From: an uncultured Oscillochloris sp.
GTDB lineage: Bacteria > Chloroflexota > Chloroflexia > Chloroflexales > Chloroflexaceae
Reading direction: 5' to 3'
Assembly: GCA_903887465.1 (NCBI GenBank)
Contig: CAISPW010000042.1
Location: forward strand, 1 to 34,107
Length of the DNA stretch: 34,107 nucleotides
The position numbers and the translations under genes are program-made. Position 1 is the first letter of the stretch, and every line of letters begins with the position of its first letter. Shown here piece by piece: positions 17,322-24,326 of this stretch. The notes under the pieces are model-generated. The model made no database searches and was not told where the DNA came from. It worked only from the letters and a program-made list of their open reading frames with translations.

Positions 17322-18053
17322 ATGCCCCCAACCTTCTACTTTGCCCTGGGCGCCCGACCGCGATCTCGTGATCTCCAGGTCGCGATGCTGGCCGGGCAAC
17401 GTCACTTCCTTGTCCCCGCCGGGTCGCCCGGGGCCGCGCTGCTCCGCCGCACGCCCGGCGTCCACGTCGTGCTCGACTCGTGGGCCTTCCCGCCCGGCAA
17501 CACCGACCGCCCCTCCCTCGCGCGCTACGCGCACCTCGTCGCCGGCTGGCAGCTTCAGAACCGCGTGGCCACCGGCCAACCTACCGCGCCCTGGTTCGAC
17601 TGGGCGCTGAGCTACGACACGATTGGCGATGCGGTCGCCAGCGATCGCGATGACGCCCGGCTGCGGGCGCTGTTCGCGCGGATCTGTCGCTGCCTGGATC
17701 CGCCGATTGTCCCGATCACCCACTACCCCGGCCCCGGCGCCGCCGCGATCATCGGCGATCTGCTGCGCGACCGCGAGGAGTGCTTCGACGACGAGGAGCT
17801 CGACCAGATGCGCCAGCGCGCAGCCTGGGGCTTCATGGACGAGCCGGATGGCCCGACCGACTGGCCGGCTGCGGCCATCGGCGGGCTGGTGCCGGCGCGC
17901 TACGCCCGCCCGGCGGCGGCCTGGTACGAGCGTCTGATCGCCGAACTTGATGCCGCCGCTGATCTCGACCCGTGCCAGCGGCGCATCCACACTTCTGGGC
18001 GTTGGCAAACCCGCTTGGGTGCGCTGCTCGCCGCTGGTGATGAGCTTCGATAG
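17322..18053 (+). CDS. tRNA-guanine transglycosylase-like (TGT/DpdA-like) TIM-barrel protein
   Basis: This 243-residue protein reads as a shortened TGT-like barrel. It has GVHVVLDSWAF (about 46-56) at the position of the substrate-binding DSGGF-type loop, SYDTIGD (D99), a PITHYPGPG strand-loop (about 131-139), and AAIGGLVP (about 184-191), which matches the glycine-rich GG loop before the last strands. RIHTSGRW follows near the C-terminus. TGT-like proteins exchange guanine for 7-deazaguanines in tRNA, or in DNA in the DpdA branch; the TGT zinc site is not evident. The start at 17322 is supported by GGAGGAGAT upstream, whereas the frame is open from 17178. It leads a plus-strand gene set with DUF6884-like and PP-loop proteins. 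Function is inferred from patchy motif similarity. Confidence 0.55.
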   Translation: MPPTFYFALGARPRSRDLQVAMLAGQRHFLVPAGSPGAALLRRTPGVHVVLDSWAFPPGNTDRPSLARYAHLVAGWQLQNRVATGQPTAPWFDWALSYDTIGDAVASDRDDARLRALFARICRCLDPPIVPITHYPGPGAAAIIGDLLRDREECFDDEELDQMRQRAAWGFMDEPDGPTDWPAAAIGGLVPARYARPAAAWYERLIAELDAAADLDPCQRRIHTSGRWQTRLGALLAAGDELR

Positions 18054-18321
18054 CTCTGGCCCGGCCAGGATGGCCCTGATTGGCTTCGAGCGCGGGATCG
18101 CCCGTGCCTACACCGACGCCTACGGCCTCTCGATCACCAAGCTCCGGCGATCCCGTGAGGCCCGCCTGGCCTACCACGTCGCCGATTATCGGTCGCGGGT
18201 CGGGCTTCCCTGGCAGCCCGTCGATGCGGCGGCGCTGCGCGATGATCGCGAACTGGCCATACTGCCGGTGCGCGACGATGAGGACTGGCGACAGCCAGAG
18301 CTCGCGGCGATGGGATGCTGA
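18040..18321 (+). CDS. Hypothetical protein, 93 aa
   Basis: The frame overlaps the end of the TGT-like gene by 14 bases and starts MSFDSSGPARMALIGFERG. It has a basic helical core (SITKLRRSREARLAYHVADYRSR) and an acidic tail (DDRELAILPVRDDEDW). I do not recognise a family. The overlap and codon use like that of its neighbours argue for co-expression with the upstream gene. A second ATG at MALIGFERG (18070) is possible. The charge pattern would suit a small nucleic-acid-binding or adaptor protein, but that is only a guess. Confidence 0.5.
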   Translation: MSFDSSGPARMALIGFERGIARAYTDAYGLSITKLRRSREARLAYHVADYRSRVGLPWQPVDAAALRDDRELAILPVRDDEDWRQPELAAMGC

Positions 18322-18408
18322 ATGCCCCTAAACGAACGGAGGTGATGTCCGCAGCGTAACGTTGTCATTCCCCAGCCATATCCAATTGAGGATCGCCCTG
18401 CGGCGAGC

Positions 18409-18438
18409 GGCCGTGTGCAGAAGAACCCGCACACGGCC
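18409..18438 (+). terminator. Perfect 10-bp hairpin, probable terminator or attenuator
   Basis: GGCCGTGTGC (18409-18418) pairs with GCACACGGCC (18429-18438) around a 10-base loop and is followed by TTTGTGTTGTTC. The T-run is broken by G residues, so termination may be partial. It separates the TGT-like pair from the small gene at 18477. Confidence 0.6.
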
Positions 18439-18476
18439 TTTGTGTTGTTCATTGGCCCAACCACAAGGAGACGATC

Positions 18477-18701
18477 ATGACCACGAATCGTGCCCCTCAG
18501 GATGCCATCGGACACGACGACGACCTGCAGGCCCTCGCTAACGAGATTGCCACGGATACCGGCGTCTCGGCTGCAACCGCGCTCCAGCTCGCAACTGCGC
18601 AGCGCCCTGCGCTCCGGCAGTATGCGGGCCGCTGGAATGCGGCCGCTCGGCGTGCGCGCGCGGCGGTACGGGGCAAGACACCGTCGGCATCTCGTCGATG
18701 A
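18477..18701 (+). CDS. Hypothetical small protein, 74 aa
   Basis: An ATG at 18477 preceded by AAGGAG (spacing 6-7) opens a short frame with an acidic N-terminal half (AIGHDDDLQALANEIATDTGVSAATALQLATAQ) and a strongly basic C-terminus (WNAAARRARAAVRGKTPSASRR). The layout suggests a helical domain followed by a nucleic-acid-binding tail. No family is recognised. It sits alone between two strong hairpins (18409-18438 and 18709-18764), so its mRNA is probably a discrete unit. Confidence 0.5.
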   Translation: MTTNRAPQDAIGHDDDLQALANEIATDTGVSAATALQLATAQRPALRQYAGRWNAAARRARAAVRGKTPSASRR

Positions 18702-18708
18702 GCAGAAC

Positions 18709-18764
18709 GGGAAACAAAGGGAAGTCAAACCTGCCCAGCGGGTTTTGACTTCCCTTTGTTTCCC
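18709..18764. repeat. Long perfect hairpin, 21-bp arms
   Basis: The arms 18709-18729 (GGGAAACAAAGGGAAGTCAA, then A) and 18744-18764 are perfectly complementary over 21 bases, around a 14-base loop that contains CTGCCCAGCGGG. It lies in the 89-base gap between the 74-residue gene and the DUF6884-like gene. The pairing is too long and too AT-mixed to be chance in this GC-rich DNA. No long T-run follows. It may be a terminator, an RNase III site, or a small mobile repeat. Confidence 0.7.
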
Positions 18765-18790
18765 ACCCGACGATTCCCCAGGAGAACCGT

Positions 18791-19276
18791 ATGCCATCCT
18801 GTGTACTCCCGCCTGGCACGCCCCCTCGCCGGCTGCTGATCATTGCCTGCACGGCGACGAAGCGCCCCGATGTGCCGCTCCTGCCGGCGTATCTCCGCTA
18901 TCTGGGAACCTCGTTTCGCATCCTGCGCCGCTGGATCGACGATCACCCCGATGCAGCGGCGCGGCTCGATGTTGTCATCCTCTCGGCCGAGTTCGGCCTG
19001 ATCCCCGCCATCCAGCCCATCCCCACCTATGACCGGCGCATGACGACGGAGCGGGCGGAGGCGCTGCGCGGCCCGGTCTGCGCCGCCCTCCAGCAGCTCT
19101 GTGCGGTGCGCGGCTATGCCGAGGTGTTCATCAGCGCCGGCGCGGTCTACCGCCTGGCGCTCGCCGATGCCCTGCCGCACTTCGGCACCACGCCGGTGCT
19201 GACGGCGCCAATAGGCGCGGGCATCGGTCGCCAGCTGGCCGCGCTGAAGCAGTGGCTTTCCACCACATCCGGCTAA
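18791..19276 (+). CDS. DUF6884/YaaA-like protein
   Basis: This 161-residue protein has the DUF6884-type motifs. LLIIACTATKRPD (15-27) forms the first strand with the xCxxTK loop, VVILSAEFGLIPAIQPIPTYDRRMTTERA (61-89) carries the SAxxGL and YDxxM segments, and VFISAGAVYRLAL is the late strand. The family is related to YaaA/DUF328 proteins. Members occur in phages and plasmids, often near 7-deazaguanine or other modification genes. The biochemical activity is not established; a base- or nucleotide-handling enzyme is likely. AGGAG lies just upstream of the ATG. Its placement between a TGT-like gene and a PP-loop gene supports a shared modification or salvage role. Confidence 0.68.
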   Translation: MPSCVLPPGTPPRRLLIIACTATKRPDVPLLPAYLRYLGTSFRILRRWIDDHPDAAARLDVVILSAEFGLIPAIQPIPTYDRRMTTERAEALRGPVCAALQQLCAVRGYAEVFISAGAVYRLALADALPHFGTTPVLTAPIGAGIGRQLAALKQWLSTTSG

Positions 19277-19311
19277 CCATCGCCAGTTCGGCCACACACG
19301 GATGTATCGCT

Positions 19312-19347
19312 GGGGAGCCGCTGTCCCCAGTGGGCGGCGGCTTCCCC
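19312..19347. repeat. Hairpin in front of the PP-loop gene
   Basis: GGGGAGCCGC (19312-19321) pairs with GCGGCTTCCCC in the segment ending at 19347, with one bulged base; CCC and GGG inside the loop can extend it. It sits 10 bases before the ribosome binding site GGAGGTG of the next gene and might influence its translation or end transcription from the gene before. Confidence 0.4.
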
Positions 19348-19369
19348 TCGCAACCTGGAGGTGGCATCC

Positions 19370-20404
19370 ATGCCTGTCGCCACGATTCCTACGCCCCCCA
19401 TCGGCGCGCTACTCCCACACCCGACCCTCGGCCTCGCCCAGCTTCCCGCCCGGCCCAGCGTGATCATCGGCAGCAGCAGCGGCGGCAACGACAGCAACGC
19501 CGCCGTGCTCTACGCCCGCTGGCGCTGGCCCGAGGTGCCGATCCTCATCTGGCACGCCCTGCTCGACGCGATGGACTGGGAGCAGACGCCGGCGGCGCTC
19601 GACGCCCTGGCCGATCGCGTCGGTGGCCAGCGGGTGATGGTGCAAGCCGTCTACCGACCCACCGGCATGCTAACTCCGACCGGGCAGCACGGCGTCACCC
19701 TCGCCGCAATCCACGATGTCGATGCCGATGGCCCGGCGACGACCGCGCGCTACCCCGACGGCATCCGCACCCTGCTCGACTTCGCGCTCCAGGCCAGGAA
19801 CGGCCAGCCGCCAACCGCACGCATCCGCTGGTGTACCCACTATTTCAAGATCGCGCTCTTCGACGCCTGGGCGCGCCGGAACCGCCTGCTGATCGGTGAT
19901 CGCCCGCTCCTGATCACCGGCGAGCGCTGGCGGGAGTCGCGCAGCCGCGAGCGCCGGCTCATGCCCTGGGAGTGGCGCGATAGCGTCACGCTGCAACCGG
20001 GCAACCCCGAGTTCCCCGCCGGCTGGCGGCTGCTCTGGCTGCGCCCGGTGATCAGCTGGGCCTGGCACCAGGTGAACGCCTTCGTTCACGCCTGCGACGT
20101 CCCCTTTCACCCCGGCTACCTCGCGCAGGGCGAGACGCAGGAGGCAATGCTCGATCCCCACCGCGACGAGCGGCAGGGCCGGGCGCGCCTCTCGTGTCGC
20201 TGCTGCATCTTCACCCACCCCCGCCACCTCGCGATGGCCCTTCAGAACGACCCGACCAGTATGACACCAGCGATTGAGCGCATCCGGGCGTATGAGCACA
20301 CCAGCGGCTTTAGCTGGCAGCAGCGCGGACCAATCGATGCGCTGCTGGAGGCTCCATCGGTCGCGCCACGCTACCGGCAGCAGGTGCTGGTGCCGCCCGA
20401 CTGA
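19370..20404 (+). CDS. PP-loop ATPase, PAPS reductase/DndC-like
   Basis: This 344-residue protein has the adenylating PP-loop SSSGGNDSNA (35-44), RIRWCTHYFKI (151-161) matching the RWCTxxxK block of PAPS-reductase and DndC-like proteins, and TGERWRESRSRERR (183-196), the GxRxxES-type loop. A late Cys cluster LSCRCCIF (C276, C278, C279) matches the usual GCxxCP-like position and may bind Fe-S or zinc. Such enzymes activate a substrate with ATP for sulfur or amine transfer. The start codon ATG at 19370 has GGAGGTG 6-7 bases before; an in-frame GTG at 19361 is less likely. In context it may modify a base or nucleotide together with the TGT-like and DUF6884-like proteins. It does not look like the assimilatory enzyme, since no sulfate genes are nearby. 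Confidence 0.78.
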   Translation: MPVATIPTPPIGALLPHPTLGLAQLPARPSVIIGSSSGGNDSNAAVLYARWRWPEVPILIWHALLDAMDWEQTPAALDALADRVGGQRVMVQAVYRPTGMLTPTGQHGVTLAAIHDVDADGPATTARYPDGIRTLLDFALQARNGQPPTARIRWCTHYFKIALFDAWARRNRLLIGDRPLLITGERWRESRSRERRLMPWEWRDSVTLQPGNPEFPAGWRLLWLRPVISWAWHQVNAFVHACDVPFHPGYLAQGETQEAMLDPHRDERQGRARLSCRCCIFTHPRHLAMALQNDPTSMTPAIERIRAYEHTSGFSWQQRGPIDALLEAPSVAPRYRQQVLVPPD

Positions 20405-20438
20405 CCACACCAGCATCGCCTATCACCTTGGAGGAGGT

Positions 20439-20741
20439 ATGACCACTTTTTTACCACCGCGTGAGGACGAGATCCACGCCTGGGGCTGGGACATGGGTGT
20501 TGCGGCTGGCCGTCGCCTCGCGGACGAGAGCGACGCCTTCATCGGCATCACCATCCACAGCGTGGACACGCCCGAAGCCCTGGCGATCTATGGCCGCGCC
20601 TACCTGCGCGCCATGATCCACGGCTACCGGGCTGAGCTCCGTCGGCTCCTGGCTGACCGCGCCGATATCGCCGCGAACCTGCGGTACCGCACCCCGGTGA
20701 CTCCACCGAGTTCAGATACCCACGAAGGGACACCACGATGA
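20439..20741 (+). CDS. Hypothetical protein, 100 aa
   Basis: ATG at 20439 follows a strong GGAGGAGGT; the frame is open upstream but the residues before it are antisense-like and overlap the PP-loop gene. The protein starts MTTFLPPREDEIHAWGWDMGVAAGRRLADESD and continues with a helical region (YGRAYLRAMIHGYRAELRRLLADRAD). No family is recognised. The stop overlaps the ATG of the ubiquitin-like gene (ATGA, 4 bases), so it is co-translated with the conjugation module. It may be a module-specific accessory protein. Confidence 0.65.
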   Translation: MTTFLPPREDEIHAWGWDMGVAAGRRLADESDAFIGITIHSVDTPEALAIYGRAYLRAMIHGYRAELRRLLADRADIAANLRYRTPVTPPSSDTHEGTPR

Positions 20742-21166
20742 GTACCACGCCGATCACCCTTGATGGCCTGCTCGACGACGACCTTCCCGCGCCGCTGACC
20801 GCGCGTGAGCTGGCCGACGCGCAGCAGGAGCCCAACGAGCCCGACGAGCCCGACGCGGCCCTGATCGCCCCCGCTGACCCCGGTGACGGCGATACCGTCG
20901 CCCCGGCTGCCCCGGCCCACGCCGATGCGTCGCCGGTCATGATGCCTGACCCCGACGCCACCGAGAAGCTGGTGATCGTCGAGGGCCAGACCTTTGTCGT
21001 CGATGCCACCATCGATAACGAGACGATCCGCGAGCACCTGATTCGCCAGGGCTTCGCCAACCTCGCCGGCGCGGAGATCCGCATCGGCACGCGCCAGCAC
21101 CAGGACCAGACCGTCGCGACGGTTGACTTCATCAAGCGGGCGGGCACCAAGGGCGCGCGCGCCTGA
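20738..21166 (+). CDS. PRTRC protein C-like, ubiquitin-like (Prok_Ub) protein
   Basis: A 142-residue protein with a disordered, acidic and Pro/Ala-rich N-terminus (about 1-72) and a compact beta-grasp-like domain (about 76-135): EKLVIVEGQTFVVDATIDNETIREHLIRQGFANLAGAEIRIG, then TVATVDFIKRAGTKGARA. The final FxKRAGTKG is the signature of PRTRC protein C, a ubiquitin-like family. G136-T-K-G139 is followed by three extra residues (ARA), so a conjugatable C-terminal glycine would need trimming. E1-like, E2-like and JAMM genes lie downstream in the same direction. The long N-terminal extension is unusual compared with the short canonical family members. Conjugation targets are unknown. Confidence 0.75.
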   Translation: MSTTPITLDGLLDDDLPAPLTARELADAQQEPNEPDEPDAALIAPADPGDGDTVAPAAPAHADASPVMMPDPDATEKLVIVEGQTFVVDATIDNETIREHLIRQGFANLAGAEIRIGTRQHQDQTVATVDFIKRAGTKGARA

Positions 21167-21183
21167 CACGACACCACCGTATG

Positions 21184-21228
21184 CCGCACACGATGGGCCG
21201 AGGTCGCACCTCAGCCCGTCGTGTGCGG
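21184..21228. repeat. Long GC-rich hairpin before the 21242 gene
   Basis: CCGCACACGA (21184-21193) pairs with TCGTGTGCGG (21219-21228). Inside it GGGC pairs with GCCC and GAGGT with ACCTC around a 3-base loop, giving a nearly continuous 20-bp stem. It ends right before the ribosome binding site GGGGAG of the next gene. No T-run follows, so it is more likely an mRNA stability or translation element than a terminator. Confidence 0.6.
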
Positions 21229-21241
21229 GGGAGATCCTGCA

Positions 21242-21520
21242 ATGACCACGACCGACCAGCGGGACTCGTGCGCCGCGCTGATCACGCTGCTGCGCACGAT
21301 CCCAGCCCAACCACGTGATGCCCGCAACCCGCTGGCGCTCCTGCGCCCGCTCTTCGACGGCACCATGACCATCGAGACGGCGCTGTCGCCCGCGATCCAG
21401 GACGCCATCGCGCAGTGCGAGCAGCTCGCCTACCCGCGTGATGGGAGAGGACGAAATCTATGCGACCGGCTCAGCGGACTGCCCCCCATCCCGGCAGCAC
21501 ACCCGGTCAGCGGCTGGTGA
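21242..21520 (+). CDS. Hypothetical protein, 92 aa
   Basis: ATG at 21242 has GGGGGAGAT upstream. The protein (MTTTDQRDSCAALITLLRTIPAQPRDARNPLALLRPLFDG) is mostly helical and predicted soluble; no family is recognised. Its last 61 bases overlap the next gene in another frame, which casts some doubt on the exact 3' end, but the ribosome binding site and codon use support translation. It lies between the ubiquitin-like gene and the tandem paralogues. Confidence 0.5.
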   Translation: MTTTDQRDSCAALITLLRTIPAQPRDARNPLALLRPLFDGTMTIETALSPAIQDAIAQCEQLAYPRDGRGRNLCDRLSGLPPIPAAHPVSGW

Positions 21521-22476
21521 GACGGACGACGATCCGCCGCTCCCGCCGTGAGGCCACCCTCCAGCTCGTCCGCAGCGACCACTGGGACGCACTGATGATC
21601 GGCCTGCGCGCGGCGGATATCCTCCAGCAGCGCTTCGCCAGCGTGTACACGACCCACGTTGCCGGCCTGTCTACGCATCCCCGAAATCTGCTCGGCACCG
21701 TACAGGCGCTCTTCTCGCTCGTCGCCGCGTGCGGCGTCGAGCTGCCCGATGTGATGGACATCAGCGCCAATGCCCAGGATCCGGTCGCCGCGCTCTCGAC
21801 CTTCCCGCCATGTGTGCAGAACGACAGTGATGTCCTGGGGGCGCTCGACACCTGCCGCTGGGCACTCGAGTCCTTCCACCCCGTCGTCTACGGACAGCTC
21901 CACGAGGTTGAGCCGCTCTTCGACGGCGGGGAGCAGAACCTGCTCGCGCTGCTGCTCTGGGTGTTGGCCGACCAGACCCGCTGGTCGATCACGCCCGATC
22001 CGATCCAGGATGTCATCGACGTTGCCATCGGCGAGATCCCCCCAGAGCGGGCGGCGTTTGCCGCCCGGATCGCGCGCCTTGCGGACCAGCGCTGGCCACG
22101 CGACCTGCCGATGGATGCGTTTGGCCAGCAGCTTGATCAGCAGACGTACCGCGGGCTCAACCTGGGCAAGGCGGTGCGTTACGTCTTCTCCGCCACAGAC
22201 CTCCCCTTCGCCGACCTGAGCATGGACGAGCTGGAGGAGATGGGCTGGACGGGGATGGATTGGTACGCAGTGGATTTCGCTACCATCGCTGCCGATCAGG
22301 CCGAGGCGCGGGACTACCTCCAGCACTACTACGACCTGGATGCGCTGGTATCCACACAGCCCGAGGTCTTCGACGAGGTGCTGGAGGTGCTCACCGAAGC
22401 CGTCGCAGCAACCATCCCGGTACACCCATGTGGTAGCCCGTGTGACCAGCCACCCACCGTCAGAGGCGCATCATGA
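21460..22476 (+). CDS. PRTRC-module protein of unknown family (tandem paralogue 1)
   Basis: This 338-residue protein starts after GGGAGAGGA at 21460. After a basic N-terminal tail it contains HWDALMIGLRAADILQQRFASVYTTHVAGLSTHPRNLLGTVQALFSL (about 42-88), repeated in recognisable form in the next gene (DWSAVTTGLLAAGHLRALFPDFYAAHVAHLPTTPCALLGVVQAFFSL). Further shared blocks are HPVVYG-like and LLWVLA-like segments and a late YVFSATDLPFADLS block. No enzyme motif is visible. In described PRTRC clusters a gene of roughly this size (protein F) lies between C and B, so these two may be divergent F-like proteins; that is synteny only. The stop overlaps the next start by 4 bases (ATGA). Confidence 0.6.
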   Translation: MRPAQRTAPHPGSTPGQRLVRRTTIRRSRREATLQLVRSDHWDALMIGLRAADILQQRFASVYTTHVAGLSTHPRNLLGTVQALFSLVAACGVELPDVMDISANAQDPVAALSTFPPCVQNDSDVLGALDTCRWALESFHPVVYGQLHEVEPLFDGGEQNLLALLLWVLADQTRWSITPDPIQDVIDVAIGEIPPERAAFAARIARLADQRWPRDLPMDAFGQQLDQQTYRGLNLGKAVRYVFSATDLPFADLSMDELEEMGWTGMDWYAVDFATIAADQAEARDYLQHYYDLDALVSTQPEVFDEVLEVLTEAVAATIPVHPCGSPCDQPPTVRGAS

Positions 22477-23405
22477 GGACCAGCCATACCGTTCGCCCCA
22501 TCCGGCGGAGCGCCCTGCTCACGGCGCGTCGGATACCGCAGGGCGATGACTGGAGCGCCGTCACCACCGGGCTGCTCGCCGCCGGCCACCTGCGCGCCCT
22601 GTTCCCGGACTTCTACGCGGCCCACGTCGCCCACCTGCCCACGACGCCCTGCGCGCTGCTGGGGGTCGTCCAGGCCTTCTTCTCGCTCGCCCAGCAGAAG
22701 GTGGATCTCCAGATCTCCGACGAGATCACGACCGACCCGCTCCACCCCTGCGCCGTCCTTAACCTCGGCGACGACCTGGATGACGCCTTGGCGTGCGACC
22801 TGATCGCCCAGAGCGCCGGGCACGATGTCCACGAGATCTGGCCGGTCGTCTACGGCCTCGATCTCGACCACGAGGAGCTGTTCGGCTTCGGCGTCGCCCC
22901 ACCGCTGGTCGCGGTGCTCTGCTGGGTGCTTGCGGCCGAGACGGCGTGGGCGCTGCCCTTCTGCGCGGTCGACGAGCTGATCCCCGCAATCCAGCGCCAG
23001 CTGTATCAGTGTCGGATCGACCCGGCCATCCTCGCCCGCCTTGACTCCCTGCCCCGGATTCCGCCCGACACGCCGATGGAGGCGCTCTGCGACGCCCTCG
23101 ACGCGCAGCCACCCGTCCACGGCGGCACGCTGGGGGCGATCATCCGCTACGTGTGCCACGCCACCGGCAATCAGTTCGCCGACCTCTCCCCCGGCGTCGT
23201 CGCGCAGATGGATCGCTCGAACCTCGACTGGCGCACCGAAGATCTCGACGCGATCGGCCGGCTCCAGCGCGAGGCGCAGCAGATCGCAGCCCAGTACGCG
23301 CAGCTCAACGACGCCGCGCTGCGCCATAGCGCCGTCGTCGAGGCCATCGTCGCACAGGTTGCCTCAACCGCCACGACGTTCCTTTCAGGCCCCGTGTCGG
23401 CCTGA
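22473..23405 (+). CDS. PRTRC-module protein of unknown family (tandem paralogue 2)
   Basis: A 310-residue protein clearly homologous to the preceding one over most of its length: shared SxVTTGLLAAGHL-type N-terminal block, WPVVYGLDLDHEELFGFG versus HPVVYGQLHEVEPLFDGG, VLCWVLAAETAWALP versus LLLWVLADQTRWSIT, and IRYVCHATGNQFADLSPG versus VRYVFSATDLPFADLSMD. The pair therefore arose by tandem duplication and then diverged. Translational coupling through ATGA indicates that they are made in equal amounts, perhaps as a heterodimer. No known domain is recognised; the location just before PRTRC B suggests a structural or substrate-recruiting part of the module. Confidence 0.6.
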   Translation: MRTSHTVRPIRRSALLTARRIPQGDDWSAVTTGLLAAGHLRALFPDFYAAHVAHLPTTPCALLGVVQAFFSLAQQKVDLQISDEITTDPLHPCAVLNLGDDLDDALACDLIAQSAGHDVHEIWPVVYGLDLDHEELFGFGVAPPLVAVLCWVLAAETAWALPFCAVDELIPAIQRQLYQCRIDPAILARLDSLPRIPPDTPMEALCDALDAQPPVHGGTLGAIIRYVCHATGNQFADLSPGVVAQMDRSNLDWRTEDLDAIGRLQREAQQIAAQYAQLNDAALRHSAVVEAIVAQVASTATTFLSGPVSA

Positions 23406-23421
23406 TTCGGCAGCACGGAGC

Positions 23422-23475
23422 ACCTTGCATGCCTGCAAGGTCAGCCGCATCCCCGCGCCGCGCGTCCTGACGCGC
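23422..23475. repeat. Two adjacent hairpins before the E2-like gene
   Basis: ACCTTGCA (23422-23429) pairs with TGCAAGGT (23434-23441) around TGCC. GCGCGTC (23460-23466) pairs with GACGCGC (23469-23475) around CT and is followed by AAAAC. Both lie in the 177-base gap between paralogue 2 and the E2-like gene, so they may end or slow transcription or bind a regulator. The gap holds no other gene. Confidence 0.45.
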
Positions 23476-23582
23476 AAAACACCCGTTTCTGAACCCACCA
23501 AAAACCCCACCGTATCGAGGTGCCATGGCCACTTTTGTCAAGGCATGGTCTGCCGATGCGCCCAGTATGGAGGAACAATACC

Positions 23583-24326
23583 ATGCTCGCTCGTGAAGAC
23601 CTCCCCACGGAGCTGCGCCGCCGGCCCTGGCTGCGCGCCCGGCCCCGCCCACTGCGCCAGACGATGGTGATCGACCGCCAGCCGCTGGTTCAGATTGGCA
23701 TCTTCGAAGATGCCGTCTACCTGACCCGTCGGCAGGGCCAGGGCTGGGTCTCCTACCCGGTCAGCCCGGAAGATCTCGCGGCCGCGCTGGGCAAGCTCCC
23801 GACCTGCTCGGGGCTGCTGCCGCCGAACACCCTCGGCACCGGGACGGTCAACGGCCAGCGCTTCTATGTGCTCGCCATCCCACCGCGCCCGGTCACGCTG
23901 CGCATCGCGGGCCAGCAGCGGCCCCACCCGATCCAGACCCCGCCGCTGATCTGGGCCGGCTGCGGCCAGGACTACCGCATCTTCGCGCTGAATAGCCTGG
24001 AGCCGCCCCAACGCCACCGCGCGTTGTATCACGCCCCGTTTCCCAACACCTACGACCCCGGTACGATTTGCTGGGGCAGCGCGGATCGGCGGGGCGACGC
24101 CGCACCCGAGACGATGCTCATTGCACTCGAACTCTACCTGGAAGGGTCGTACTTCAACAGCCACATCGCCCAGAACCGCAGCCGCAGGAAGCCGCGTAGT
24201 GTGATGGCGCTCTACCGCCGGCTGAGCGCCAAGACCCCCTACCCGCTCGATGATCTCGTTCCCACCGGACACGATCTGGCCTGGCTGCTCTCGGGCCAGG
24301 CATGGCGCGAGGGAGGGATGCGATGA
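23583..24326 (+). CDS. PRTRC protein B-like (Prok-E2 family D)
   Basis: ATG at 23583 follows GGAGGA; the frame is open from 23520 but those residues are not conserved. The 247-residue protein contains RALYHAPFPNTYDPGTICWGS (147-166), the core of PRTRC protein B, with C163 at the position expected for the E2-like conserved residue, and MLIALELYLEGSYFNSHI (178-195), matching the FFxSxFTH-type segment. PRTRC B proteins have been predicted to adopt the E2/UBC fold and to accept the ubiquitin-like protein from the E1-like partner, although catalysis is unproven. The stop overlaps the JAMM gene start by 4 bases. Confidence in the family is good, in biochemical activity modest. Confidence 0.78.
   Translation: MLAREDLPTELRRRPWLRARPRPLRQTMVIDRQPLVQIGIFEDAVYLTRRQGQGWVSYPVSPEDLAAALGKLPTCSGLLPPNTLGTGTVNGQRFYVLAIPPRPVTLRIAGQQRPHPIQTPPLIWAGCGQDYRIFALNSLEPPQRHRALYHAPFPNTYDPGTICWGSADRRGDAAPETMLIALELYLEGSYFNSHIAQNRSRRKPRSVMALYRRLSAKTPYPLDDLVPTGHDLAWLLSGQAWREGGMR

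Noticed and set aside
18338-18356. Strong Shine-Dalgarno (GGAGGTGAT) with a four-codon frame ATG TCC GCA GCG TAA
   Set aside because: The spacing between the Shine-Dalgarno and this ATG is only one base, too short for normal initiation; no longer frame follows.
21430-23327. Long minus-strand frames opposite the tandem paralogues
   Set aside because: They mirror the coding frames of the plus-strand genes and have low-complexity Arg/Gly/Val composition and no ribosome binding sites.
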